Assembly: GCF_005887115.1 (NCBI RefSeq)
Contig: NZ_PNCJ01000017.1
Span: forward strand, 186,001-250,000
Reading direction: 5' to 3'
DNA length: 64,000 nucleotides
From: Pseudoalteromonas rubra
GTDB lineage: Bacteria > Pseudomonadota > Gammaproteobacteria > Enterobacterales > Alteromonadaceae
Shown: in pieces, positions 14,893-23,481 of the stretch
How positions within the stretch are numbered: the stretch's first letter is position 1
Layout: each line of letters begins with the position of its first letter
Position numbers and translations under genes: made by a program
The notes under the pieces: model-generated
What the model was told of the DNA's origin: nothing
Seen by the model: only the letters and a program-made list of their open reading frames with translations
Databases searched by the model: none

Positions 14893-15828
14893 ATGACGAA
14901 CATTACGACTATGAAGGCCCTCAGAATTCACGAATACGGTGGGCAGAGTAAACTGCTTGAAGAGCAGGTTGCACTGCCCAATGTTGCTGAGGACGACGTA
15001 CTAATTGAAGTGGCTTATACCAGTGTTAATCCGGTTGACTGGAAAGTCCGCGAAGGCTGGTTAGCAGAAGAAGAGCTTCATCAGTTGCCTTTGATCCTGG
15101 GTTGGGACGTTGCAGGAACCGTGGCTAAAGTCGGTGAGAATGTAACGGGCTTTCAGGTTGGCGAGCCGGTCTATGCATTTGGCGATCTGACCAAGGACGG
15201 TGCTTACGCACAGTTTATTAGTGTGAATGCTGCTTTGGTTGCGAAAAAACCACAGAAGCTGGATTTTGCACAAGCTGCATCTGTCCCTCTGACTTCTTTG
15301 ACCGCCTGGCAGGCGATCAATCAACTGGCTGATATCAATGCTGAGACATCGATCCTTATTCATGGCGCCAGCGGCGGTGTTGGCAGCTTCGCTGTGCAGT
15401 TTGCAAAGCGCCTGGGGGCCACCGTTACGGCAGTTGCATCAGCAAAAAATCATGACTACTTGCGTACCTTAGGTGCAGATCAAGTGGTTGACTACAACAC
15501 ACCGGACTATCTGCAATCATTGGGTCAGTTTGATGTGGTATTTGATATTGTCGACAACGATGTTGCGGGGATTTACGACACAGTCAAAGCAACAGGTAAA
15601 TATATTTCAACACTCAAAACACACGAGTTACCAGCCCGATATGACTTTGCCCACGAGCGCGTACTGGTGATGCCAAACGGCGGCCAGCTTAGTGAGATTG
15701 GCGCATTAATTGACAACGGAGAAATCAAGCTTCCGGAAATTGTAGAAATGCCTTTTACAAGCATCGGCGAAGCCCATGCCTTATCAGAAACCGAGCATGT
15801 GCGCGGCAAGATTGTCATTAGCATCTAA
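14893..15828 (+). CDS. NADP-dependent zinc-less alcohol dehydrogenase / quinone oxidoreductase
   Basis: A 311-residue medium-chain dehydrogenase/reductase of the quinone oxidoreductase type. It has an N-terminal GroES-like fold (VAYTSVNPVDWKVREG, LGWDVAGTV), the NADPH motif HGASGGVGSFAVQFAKRLGA, and the typical C-terminal EAHALSETEHVRGKIVISI. Catalytic zinc ligands are absent, as usual for this subgroup. These enzymes reduce quinones or alpha,beta-unsaturated carbonyls. AGGAG lies 7 nt before the ATG. A near-consensus lux box over its -35 makes it the strongest candidate target of the neighbouring LuxR. Enone reduction of the cluster product is possible but unproven. Confidence 0.85.
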   Translation: MTNITTMKALRIHEYGGQSKLLEEQVALPNVAEDDVLIEVAYTSVNPVDWKVREGWLAEEELHQLPLILGWDVAGTVAKVGENVTGFQVGEPVYAFGDLTKDGAYAQFISVNAALVAKKPQKLDFAQAASVPLTSLTAWQAINQLADINAETSILIHGASGGVGSFAVQFAKRLGATVTAVASAKNHDYLRTLGADQVVDYNTPDYLQSLGQFDVVFDIVDNDVAGIYDTVKATGKYISTLKTHELPARYDFAHERVLVMPNGGQLSEIGALIDNGEIKLPEIVEMPFTSIGEAHALSETEHVRGKIVISI

Positions 15829-15931
15829 TTTTTCAGCTCAATGTTGCGGCCCATTTTGTCCAGGTAAATACCTGTAGACCTTGGAGCCGCAGATACGCTG
15901 TTAGCCCAATAGGATAAAAGGAACAAACACC

Positions 15932-16897
15932 ATGAACAAATTGATCATCGGACTTTTGTGTGCCACCGGATTGTATATTGCACCTCAAACGCAAGCCCAG
16001 CAAAATGAACACGATAAACAAATTATTGCCAAACGCACTGTAAAAGGTCATCTAACCACAGGGGTAAATAACTACTGTGGTCGTAAATTATTCGAATTCC
16101 CAGCGGCTTACGATAGCCTTAATGACCTCTCTTTTCAGTTTGTTGGTGAATACGATCCAACGCCAGGCGCGCTGGACGCCAAACCATTGAGTGCAGAAAA
16201 CTGTGAGGCAGATACTATTCTTGCTTCAACGACCGATCCTATTAATGTAGCCTGGTTGCAGAGTTTTCTGGATATGCCAGACGCCGATCCCAGACTTAAA
16301 AATCGTCCCATTATGGATAAGCCAACCTATGTCGACCTGATCGGTAATCATGGCTATATTGAACGTCGTTTACCAGAGCACTCGAACCCTGTACCGTTTT
16401 TTGACGGGCCGAAAGAAGAGATCACCTTAGGCTCATGGTCTAAAGCGCGTGGTCGCTACAAGTTTCAGTGTTATAACGATAATTCGGCGAAAACTGTGGC
16501 CAGATTCAAGCGTTTGTTTCCCAACTCAATGTACTCGATGCTGGCGGTCTGGGATCGGGCAGGAGAGTTAGTGGTACAGCCTTTTGGTGGCCTGCCGAAT
16601 GTATTTATCACAGACAAACGTGGTAATGCGCGTTATGAAAAAGAAATTAACGGCTGTCCTTTACTGCCTACTGAGGATGGCAGCTCACTGTTGTATCTGA
16701 TCATCAGTTATCACCCGAATGCGTCTATCACAGGTGCCTCTTCCTTTATAACCGCAGCACCTGCAACAGTTATTGACAAAGATGGCAGTGTGTTTGAAAG
16801 CACGCAACCACCTGGCATCGTGATCCACGATCAAATCATGTTCCCTATTAATGGTCTGGAGAAAATCCAATATGACCAACCACTAATAGCCAAGTAA
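15932..16897 (+). CDS. secreted protein of unknown function
   Basis: A 321-residue protein that I do not recognise. MNKLIIGLLCATGLYIAPQT is a Sec signal peptide with likely cleavage at AQA near residue 23. The mature protein has four cysteines (NYCGRK, AENCEA, FQCYND, NGCPLL), which allow two disulfides, and many aromatic and proline residues, pointing to an extracytoplasmic enzyme or binding protein. No catalytic motif is evident. AAGGAA lies upstream of the ATG and the amidase starts 13 nt after its stop, so the two are probably in one transcript. Confidence 0.65.
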   Translation: MNKLIIGLLCATGLYIAPQTQAQQNEHDKQIIAKRTVKGHLTTGVNNYCGRKLFEFPAAYDSLNDLSFQFVGEYDPTPGALDAKPLSAENCEADTILASTTDPINVAWLQSFLDMPDADPRLKNRPIMDKPTYVDLIGNHGYIERRLPEHSNPVPFFDGPKEEITLGSWSKARGRYKFQCYNDNSAKTVARFKRLFPNSMYSMLAVWDRAGELVVQPFGGLPNVFITDKRGNARYEKEINGCPLLPTEDGSSLLYLIISYHPNASITGASSFITAAPATVIDKDGSVFESTQPPGIVIHDQIMFPINGLEKIQYDQPLIAK

Positions 16898-16910
16898 GCC
16901 GGAGGTCTGA

Positions 16911-18305
16911 GTGGATATTGCAACTTTATCATTGCGCACTCAGGCTGACTTGATAGCGTCTGGTGCGCTATCAAGTGAAGCGCTGGTGCGTCATTATCTG
17001 GATATGATTTCAAAACATAATGGTGAAGTGAACGCCATTGTTCAGGTGGCCCGGGTTGAGGACCTGATTGCACAGGCACAAGCCGCGGACGAAAAGGTAC
17101 GCAGCGGTGCACCACTGGGTCGTCTGCATGGTGTGCCCATGACAGTCAAAGACATGTGTAAGGTCGCCGGTTTCCCCTGCACCATGGGGACGGAGGGTCT
17201 GGCGGGATTTGTGGCCGAAGAAGATGCCACCATAGTGGCGCGGGTCAAAGCGCAAGGAGCCATTATTCTGGGCATTACTAATGTGCCTGAATTACTGATG
17301 GCGTTTGAGACGGATAACCTGGTCTATGGCCGAACCAATCATCCACTTGACTCGCAGTTATCACCCGGTGGCAGCAGTGGGGGGGAAGCCGCAGCCATAG
17401 CATCAGGATGTTCGCCAGCCGGACTCGGTTCAGACTCTATGGGCAGTGTTCGTGTACCAGCCAGCATGGTGGGTATTGCCGGATTAAAAGTCACACAAGG
17501 TCGTTTGCCACAAACCGGACGGGTGCCCATGGAAGGGGCCAGTCTGCACGTAAGATCGGCGTCTTATGGCCCTATGGGTCGTTATATTGACGACGTGGCT
17601 TTACTGTTGGAGATCATTGCCGGGCCAGATGGCATTGATCCGAACACCATGCCTGTACCCGTGCAGGATTACCAGCGCTGTGATATCTCGACGCTGGATG
17701 TGGCCTGGTATGAAAATAATGGCTGGTGCGAAGTTCAGCCGGAGATCGCGCAGGCATTGCGACGTGCTGTCGATACACTTGCCCCGTTTGTTGGCTCAGT
17801 GACCAATGACGCGCCGGCATGTCTGAATAAGGTTAAGTCGCTGGCTCTGGAGATGATTGCGTTTGGTGCTGATGGCGGGCAAAGCTGGTATCAGGGGGCG
17901 AAATTAATGGGGAGCAAAGCTTTGTCACCCCTGTTTGAGGCCTTTTTGGAGTCGGCATCGTCTTGTCAGCTGACGGTCACTGAATTGCGTGGCCGACTGC
18001 GTGAGTGGGATCAATACAATTTTGCCATGCAGGCCTTTAGCCAGCGTTATCCAATCACTTTGTGCCCGGTTAGTGCCACAACGGCACAAGCCCACGGACA
18101 CTCAGTAGGCCAGATTGACAATTACACCTTTACCATGGCTTACAGCTTAAGTGGCCAACCAGTTGCAACTGTTTGTATTGGAAAAGATAATAACGGTTTG
18201 CCGATCGGGGTACAGGTGGTTGGGCAGTTATGGTGTGAGCATCAGGTGCTGGCAGTTGCATCGGTACTGGAACGTGCCTTTTCTCAATCAGATGCAGCCA
18301 ATTAA
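16911..18305 (+). CDS. amidase signature family hydrolase
   Basis: A 464-residue amidase, hydrolysing a carboxamide or related C-N bond with a Ser-cisSer-Lys triad. The lysine is in MTVKDMCKVAG, the cis-serine in LSPGGSSGGEAA, and the nucleophile in GSDSMGSVRVPAS. The usual DTGGSIR loop is here DSMGSVR, so a glycine next to the oxyanion hole is methionine, which may alter specificity. GTG is the start, with GGAGG 5 nt upstream. No signal peptide is evident. It lies between a secreted unknown and an exporter; amino-acid amide or AHL amide cleavage are both possible, neither shown. Confidence 0.85.
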   Translation: MDIATLSLRTQADLIASGALSSEALVRHYLDMISKHNGEVNAIVQVARVEDLIAQAQAADEKVRSGAPLGRLHGVPMTVKDMCKVAGFPCTMGTEGLAGFVAEEDATIVARVKAQGAIILGITNVPELLMAFETDNLVYGRTNHPLDSQLSPGGSSGGEAAAIASGCSPAGLGSDSMGSVRVPASMVGIAGLKVTQGRLPQTGRVPMEGASLHVRSASYGPMGRYIDDVALLLEIIAGPDGIDPNTMPVPVQDYQRCDISTLDVAWYENNGWCEVQPEIAQALRRAVDTLAPFVGSVTNDAPACLNKVKSLALEMIAFGADGGQSWYQGAKLMGSKALSPLFEAFLESASSCQLTVTELRGRLREWDQYNFAMQAFSQRYPITLCPVSATTAQAHGHSVGQIDNYTFTMAYSLSGQPVATVCIGKDNNGLPIGVQVVGQLWCEHQVLAVASVLERAFSQSDAAN

Positions 18306-18317
18306 TAAAAGGAGTGT

Positions 18318-19223
18318 TTGATGAAATATATGATTATGTTAGTGGCGTGTGGTTTTCTATGGGGATCTCAGTATATTTTTAACGCCATTGCCCTTGAGAG
18401 CATGCCAGCTTTGTGGATCGCAGCATTGCGCTCTACCATTGGCGCACTGGTGCTGATTGTTGCTTGTTACTTTCTGGGCTTGAAGCGTGAGCCAGGTCAC
18501 TGGCGATTACTGTTTGTGATTGGATTGCTAGAAGCCACCTTACCCTTCTTGCTGGTTGCCTGGGGTCAGCAAACGACGGCGGCGTCTCACGCTGCTGTCA
18601 TCACAGGCATGAACCCGTTACTGACGATTTTGCTGGCGCCTTTGTTACTCAAGGACAGTGATTTTAGCGTCAAAGGCATCCTGTGCGGATTAATAGGCTT
18701 TGCCGGTTTGCTTTATCTGTTTTTACCTCAGCTTCAGGCGCAGTCAGCATCCCAGTTTGTCGGTGCCGCGGCCATCTTTATTGCAGCACTGAGTTTTGCG
18801 CTGAGCTTAATTCTGGTGAAAAAGCTTGAGCATTTGCATCCGGTTGTAGTTGCCCGTGACGTTATTGCACTCTCCGCATTGCAATTGCTACCGTTAGCGA
18901 TGTTGTTTGCGGATCTTAATGTCACACAGATAAGTGTCGATGCGATGCTTGCCAGTGGTTATCTCGGCGTGTTCTGTGGTGGTGTAGTGTATATTCTGTT
19001 TATGCAATTGATCATGAGTAAAGGACCTGCATTTGCTTCGTTCAGCAATTACCTGGTACCAACAGTTGGAGTATTACTGTCTTATCTGGTGACGGATCAG
19101 GCATTTGACTCGCGGATCCTGGTGAGTCTGGCGATTATCATGTTTGCGATTTTTGTCTATCAGTATCAGGGCAAACGCAGCAGTGCGGCACAAGAGGCGC
19201 CGTCAGCGGTACATAACAGCTAG
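18318..19223 (+). CDS. EamA/DMT-family transporter
   Basis: A 301-residue membrane protein with about ten transmembrane segments in two EamA repeats (GFLWGSQYIFNAIALESMPA; WGQQTTAASHAAVITGMNPL). It starts 12 nt after the amidase stop and has AAGGAG upstream, so it closes that operon. It is the second EamA exporter within 9 kb and is not closely similar by eye to the one at 9686. Substrate unknown. Confidence 0.82.
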   Translation: MMKYMIMLVACGFLWGSQYIFNAIALESMPALWIAALRSTIGALVLIVACYFLGLKREPGHWRLLFVIGLLEATLPFLLVAWGQQTTAASHAAVITGMNPLLTILLAPLLLKDSDFSVKGILCGLIGFAGLLYLFLPQLQAQSASQFVGAAAIFIAALSFALSLILVKKLEHLHPVVVARDVIALSALQLLPLAMLFADLNVTQISVDAMLASGYLGVFCGGVVYILFMQLIMSKGPAFASFSNYLVPTVGVLLSYLVTDQAFDSRILVSLAIIMFAIFVYQYQGKRSSAAQEAPSAVHNS

Positions 19224-19231
19224 CAACAAAA

Positions 19232-19254
19232 AAGCCCTGATATGATCAGGGCTT
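19232..19254. terminator. bidirectional terminator
   Basis: AAGCCCTGAT pairs with ATCAGGGCTT across a 3-nt loop, with an A tract to the left. It sits between the convergent EamA and pyrophosphatase genes and marks the right edge of the quorum-sensing/metabolite region. Confidence 0.8.
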
Positions 19255-19282
19255 AATTTAGGGTTACCGACAGTAATGCGGA

Positions 19283-20203
19283 TTATGCAAACGCATCCTG
19301 TAGTGGCGGAACGACCTGCTTTTTACGGCTCAGTACGCCATCCAGCCATACCCGGCTATTTTCAGGGGTGACCTGGTAGGCTTTTTCTACAATGCTTTCG
19401 TCGTCAGATGCGATCAGCATTTGTGAGCCTTCTTTCATGATATCGGTCAGCAGCAGTAATACTGAGTGACGGCCACCTTCTTCTTTCAGCTTGGCAATGT
19501 CAGCTTCCAGGTCGGCTTTGATGTCATCAAATACAGACAGGTCAATCACTTCCAGCTGGCCTATACCAACCAGTTTGCCATTCATGTTGAAGTCTTTAAA
19601 GTCACGCATAACCAGATCGCGTGCCGGTGTACCTTCAACCGCTGATTTTACTTTGAACATATCCATGCCCAGTGCTTTAAAGTCTTCTACGCCTGCAATT
19701 TCAGCCAGCGCTTCAACACATTTAATGTCTGCTGTCGTACAAGTCGGTGACTTAAAGATCACGGTATCGCTCAGGATTGCACACATCATCAGGCCTGCGA
19801 TATCTTGTGGGATCTCTACGCCGTAGAAGTCATACATCATTTTGATGATGGTGTTACTACAGCCAACCGGACGGATCCAGCACTCAAGCGGCGTTGAGGT
19901 CGTCAGGTCGCCCAGTTTATGGTGATCAACCACACCGACAACGGTTGCTTCATCGATGTCATCCGGGGCTTGAGTCTTTTCGGTATGGTCAACGATATAG
20001 ACGTCTTCACCCGCATAACTCAGTTTTAGCTCCGGCGCTTCAAAGCCAAAGCGGTCCAGAATAAACTGAGTTTCAGGAGAGACATCGCCCAAACGTGTTG
20101 GGATTGCCTCTTCACCGATCTGGTTTTTCAGGTAAGCCAGTGCAATTGCACCACAAATTGAATCTGAGTCAGGGATCTTATGTCCCACTACATACATTGC
20201 CAT
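19283..20203 (-). CDS. ppaC: manganese-dependent (family II) inorganic pyrophosphatase
   Basis: A 306-residue DHH-family phosphatase that hydrolyses pyrophosphate in the cytoplasm and drives biosynthesis. Motifs are GHKIPDSDSICGAIA (metal ligands), VDHTEKTQ, VVDHHKLGD (the DHH signature) and SDTVIFKSPT, with the C-terminal DHHA2 domain containing SRKKQVVPPL. The frame extends to 20254, but ATG 20203 follows GGAG by about 8 nt and starts MAMYVVGHK, as in other PpaC proteins. Confidence 0.92.
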   Translation of the reverse strand: MAMYVVGHKIPDSDSICGAIALAYLKNQIGEEAIPTRLGDVSPETQFILDRFGFEAPELKLSYAGEDVYIVDHTEKTQAPDDIDEATVVGVVDHHKLGDLTTSTPLECWIRPVGCSNTIIKMMYDFYGVEIPQDIAGLMMCAILSDTVIFKSPTCTTADIKCVEALAEIAGVEDFKALGMDMFKVKSAVEGTPARDLVMRDFKDFNMNGKLVGIGQLEVIDLSVFDDIKADLEADIAKLKEEGGRHSVLLLLTDIMKEGSQMLIASDDESIVEKAYQVTPENSRVWLDGVLSRKKQVVPPLQDAFA

Positions 20204-20461
20204 TGACGGTTCTCCAAAAAAATTTGGAGCCATTCTAGCAAAAATTAACCACAAGAAAACAGCATAAGCGGGGCTAATCGCAGCTTTTTCATGTCGTGTA
20301 TGGCTTCACATTGAGGGTGATAAGTTTTGGGGGGTAACAACAAGGCATGCGATTTGACAGGGCACTTACTCCGTTTATAGTGAGTAACCGCTTCTTTATG
20401 TTCCGATTTTAGCACTAAATCGATAAAATAAACCTTACTTTAAATTGTAAATAGGTACGTA

Positions 20462-22060
20462 ATGCACAAACTGCTCGTAGCATCAATTAGTTTACTCATA
20501 GTAACGGGATGCAAAACAACTGCACCACTCAATGGTTATGCTCTGGATAAAGAGGGCCAGCGTATTCTGTTCGGAGAGGGTCAAGGCTTTCTTAATCAGC
20601 GAGTGATCAGTCGAGAACTACATAATGTTGATTTTGACTCTTTTGCTGTCATTGACAAGCATGGCTATGCCAAAGATAAGGCATTAGTCTATCACTATGG
20701 GCGTTCGATCCCGTTTGCCGACCCTGCTACATTCAGGAAACTGTCAGAGGATTATGCTATCGATAAAAAGCACGTTTTTCATCGTGCTAAAATCGTTAAG
20801 GGTGCGGATCCTGCCGATGCTTATGTGATCGATGATGAAGATGACTTACTAGATACCGATTATCTTGCAAGTGGTGGTCGTGTCTTTATTAACAACGTTG
20901 ATGCTTTTGTGCCCTGCGATATTGACTCTTTCAAAGTACTGAGCAAAAACCGTTTTGCTAAAGACAAACACTGCGTTTACTTTATGGGTCAAAAGTTGCA
21001 GGATGCATCTCCAAACACCTTTAAGACGAAGAGTTCATATCACTCGTTAGATCATCGCAATGTCTATTACGAAGACAAAAAAATCGCTGGTGCTAATGTA
21101 AAAAAGTTCCGCGAAATTAATCTCGACTATGCAACAGACGGGCAGCATGTGTTTTATCAGGGGGGGCGGATCGACGCTTCACCAATTGGATTTAGAGGGC
21201 TCAGCGGTGGTTATGCCAAAAATAAAGAGAGTGTCTTTTACGAAGGCAGACCATTGCCTGGATCGGATCCAACGTCTTTTTCTCGTTCTTTTATGAGCAG
21301 CTTTGCACGTGATGATAACCAATGCTATTACAACGGGGAGCTCGCGGATTGTGAGACTAAAAAGCCTTTTGGCAATCGCGGATCAGCTCGCCGCTCTATG
21401 CTAGACGGCGTTGATTTCGAAAGTATGGCAACATCACGGCAAGGCCAGGATGAAGCCGTTTCTAAAATAGTTAGCAATATGCTGGAGATGGATCAGGCGG
21501 TAAAAGGCCGACTTGAGGAGCAGCTACCGGAATTAATTGAGACGTTAAAAGAGTCGCTTGATCATAGGTTTCTTACACCAGACAAAGTGGCTCAAATAGA
21601 TTTGAGCCAGTTGCCTGTTGGCCATAGTTTTTACTTGTGGAAAGGCGCTGCAATTGCAAACTATGTTCAGTATGAATTGCGTACCGTTGAGAACGGCATT
21701 GCGACTTTTGTGTTGCACACCCCAAATACACGAGGCGCTATGTTTGAACAGCGTACGGTGAACGGGCAAGTATTACTGGATTCAGAGTCATTATTTAAGT
21801 CGGCCCTGAGCTATCGCTATAGTCCACACCAGTGCCTTTATACGCTGGGTACTTGTGCACATACGCGCCAGTCTTTAGCGCTTTCGGGAGACCCTGTCGT
21901 GTCATCTTATGAGACGCATTATGACAATGGCGTTTGGGTAAGAAAAGGAGCAGGCAATGTTGAAGAGCATTTTCTTTTCGATGAGTTTGGTTTGCCTGTT
22001 CTGAGTGCAACCAAACGGGATGGTAAGTTAACTGAACTGTGGTACCGCCGCGCTAACTGA
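20462..22060 (+). CDS. DKNYY-repeat lipoprotein
   Basis: A 532-residue protein with a lipoprotein signal (lipobox LIVTGC, C17). Residues about 50-310 consist of repeated units of the form (Y/F)AxDKxxVYYxGxxI-xxAdxxTF, typical of DKNYY family proteins: YAKDKALVYHYGRSI, YAIDKKHVFHRAKIV, FAKDKHCVYFMGQKL, YATDGQHVFYQGGRI, YAKNKESVFYEGRPL. The C-terminal 200 residues are a different domain with no motif I know. The function of the family is not established. The Shine-Dalgarno is weak. Confidence 0.75.
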   Translation: MHKLLVASISLLIVTGCKTTAPLNGYALDKEGQRILFGEGQGFLNQRVISRELHNVDFDSFAVIDKHGYAKDKALVYHYGRSIPFADPATFRKLSEDYAIDKKHVFHRAKIVKGADPADAYVIDDEDDLLDTDYLASGGRVFINNVDAFVPCDIDSFKVLSKNRFAKDKHCVYFMGQKLQDASPNTFKTKSSYHSLDHRNVYYEDKKIAGANVKKFREINLDYATDGQHVFYQGGRIDASPIGFRGLSGGYAKNKESVFYEGRPLPGSDPTSFSRSFMSSFARDDNQCYYNGELADCETKKPFGNRGSARRSMLDGVDFESMATSRQGQDEAVSKIVSNMLEMDQAVKGRLEEQLPELIETLKESLDHRFLTPDKVAQIDLSQLPVGHSFYLWKGAAIANYVQYELRTVENGIATFVLHTPNTRGAMFEQRTVNGQVLLDSESLFKSALSYRYSPHQCLYTLGTCAHTRQSLALSGDPVVSSYETHYDNGVWVRKGAGNVEEHFLFDEFGLPVLSATKRDGKLTELWYRRAN

Positions 22061-22189
22061 GCGTAAGCTGCTTTGTGTGTTTACTCATGTCGGGTGAACA
22101 CACATGACCCAGATAATTGATTATCCTAAGTTTCATCGCTACATTACTGAACACATATGTTTGTTCTGGTAGGGCCAAGGAGGCGTTAA

Positions 22190-23383
22190 ATGGAAAAGAC
22201 TTATCTGGTGCTGGCCTGGCTAGGGTTGGCGATTTTTTTGTATTCCATTGCTATTCGCCAGCTGAATCGGGCGGAATTTACCGGGCCGATGTGGTTTGTG
22301 CTGTTCGGCTGTGCGCTGGGGTGGTACTTTCAGGAGTCTCTGGCGCTGCGTCTTGAGAGTTTGCGTGAGTTTTTGCCGCTGGTGGAGCTGATCCTGGCCA
22401 TTTTTCTTTTCTCTGATGCAGCAAAAACACGGCTCAGAGTCTTGTTGCACTCTTATCAACTTCCTCTGTTATTACTGCTGGCATTGCCTCTGACTATGGG
22501 CCTGGCCGCACTCGGGGCACATTGGATACTCTCACTGCCCTGGTTGCCGGGACTGATTTTGGCCATCATGTTGACACCGACTGATGCGGCGCTGTGTCAG
22601 AGCTTTATTCAGGATAAACAAGTACCAGCGAAACTCCGTGAGGCCATCAATGTCGAAAGTGGTCTGAATGATGGCTTGTGTGTACCTGTTTTTCTGTTTT
22701 TATTAAGTAGCAGCCTTCATACTCAGCAGCCTTCAGGAGACTCACTTTTGATGCTGTTTCTGCAGGAAGTTGGAATAGCACTTGCTGTTGCACTGGTGTT
22801 AACCATTGTCGCAATATGGCTGATAAAATTGACCTACCGTCATCACTTTTTTGCCGCTAAAAGCAGCCCGTTTTTATTTATCGGCATTGCTATTGCCATC
22901 TTTTCGCTTACTCAGTTATTGGGGGGAAGCGGCTTTATTGCGGTGTTTATCAGCGGCTTGTTGTTTGACTATGGATTTCGTGATGCCTTCAAAGACAAAT
23001 TAATAGAGGAAAGTGAGCAAATAGCAGAGTTAGCCGCCTATGTCCTGTGGGTCATTTTTGGGATTAGCGCCAGTGTGTTGTTATTTACTGCTTTTGAATG
23101 GCAGGTATGGCTTTATGCCCTGCTGGCTGTCGTCGTGTTTCGTTTTATCCCTGTCATGCTGCTGTTAATGCCGACTCGTTTGGACTGGCGAGCACAGGTG
23201 ACGCTGGCCTGGTTTGGGCCCAAGGGGCTTGCCTCTGTAGTGCTGAGTCTGATGCTGTTAGGATCCAGCCTGACGTATAGTTTACTATTGACGAAGATTA
23301 CCGCTGCGACGGTATTGCTAAGTATTTTTATCTTTGGTGTAAGTGGCCATCTTGCAGGTTCTTTTTTGATGAAAAAACAATAG
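22190..23383 (+). CDS. CPA1-family sodium/proton antiporter
   Basis: A 397-residue membrane protein with about twelve hydrophobic segments. The ion-site motifs of CPA1 exchangers are present: LTPTDAALCQSFI and INVESGLNDGLCVPVF (the conserved ESGLNDG), plus FGPKGLASVVLSLM. It exchanges Na+ (or K+/Li+) for H+ across the inner membrane and helps pH and salt homeostasis, expected in a marine bacterium. AAGGAGG precedes the ATG. It stands alone before the alkaline phosphatase. It belongs to the NhaP-like group; exact ion unknown. Confidence 0.85.
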   Translation: MEKTYLVLAWLGLAIFLYSIAIRQLNRAEFTGPMWFVLFGCALGWYFQESLALRLESLREFLPLVELILAIFLFSDAAKTRLRVLLHSYQLPLLLLLALPLTMGLAALGAHWILSLPWLPGLILAIMLTPTDAALCQSFIQDKQVPAKLREAINVESGLNDGLCVPVFLFLLSSSLHTQQPSGDSLLMLFLQEVGIALAVALVLTIVAIWLIKLTYRHHFFAAKSSPFLFIGIAIAIFSLTQLLGGSGFIAVFISGLLFDYGFRDAFKDKLIEESEQIAELAAYVLWVIFGISASVLLFTAFEWQVWLYALLAVVVFRFIPVMLLLMPTRLDWRAQVTLAWFGPKGLASVVLSLMLLGSSLTYSLLLTKITAATVLLSIFIFGVSGHLAGSFLMKKQ

Positions 23384-23397
23384 TGCATTTACACAAA

Positions 23398-23442
23398 GTG
23401 TCACCCAGCTGAAATAAAAAAGTCATCAAGTGTCCCTAAACT
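23398..23442 (+). promoter_or_regulatory. candidate Pho box and promoter of the alkaline phosphatase gene
   Basis: Three PhoB half-site-like heptamers occur at 11-bp spacing: GTGTCAC (23398), CTGAAAT (23409) and AAGTCAT (23420), with AT-rich 4-nt spacers (AAAA between the last two). The last ends 10 nt before a TAAACT -10 candidate (23437-23442), the usual PhoB layout in which the box replaces the -35. Match to the CTGTCAT half-site is partial (5-6 of 7 each). Confidence 0.45.
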
Positions 23443-23481
23443 GTGCCGCGGCTCAGATGATTACGTTTTAGGAACACTACA

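Noticed and set aside
15870..15889. ACCTGTAG before the secreted unknown as a fourth lux box
   Set aside because: Only the left half matches; the right half in the 20-bp register does not.
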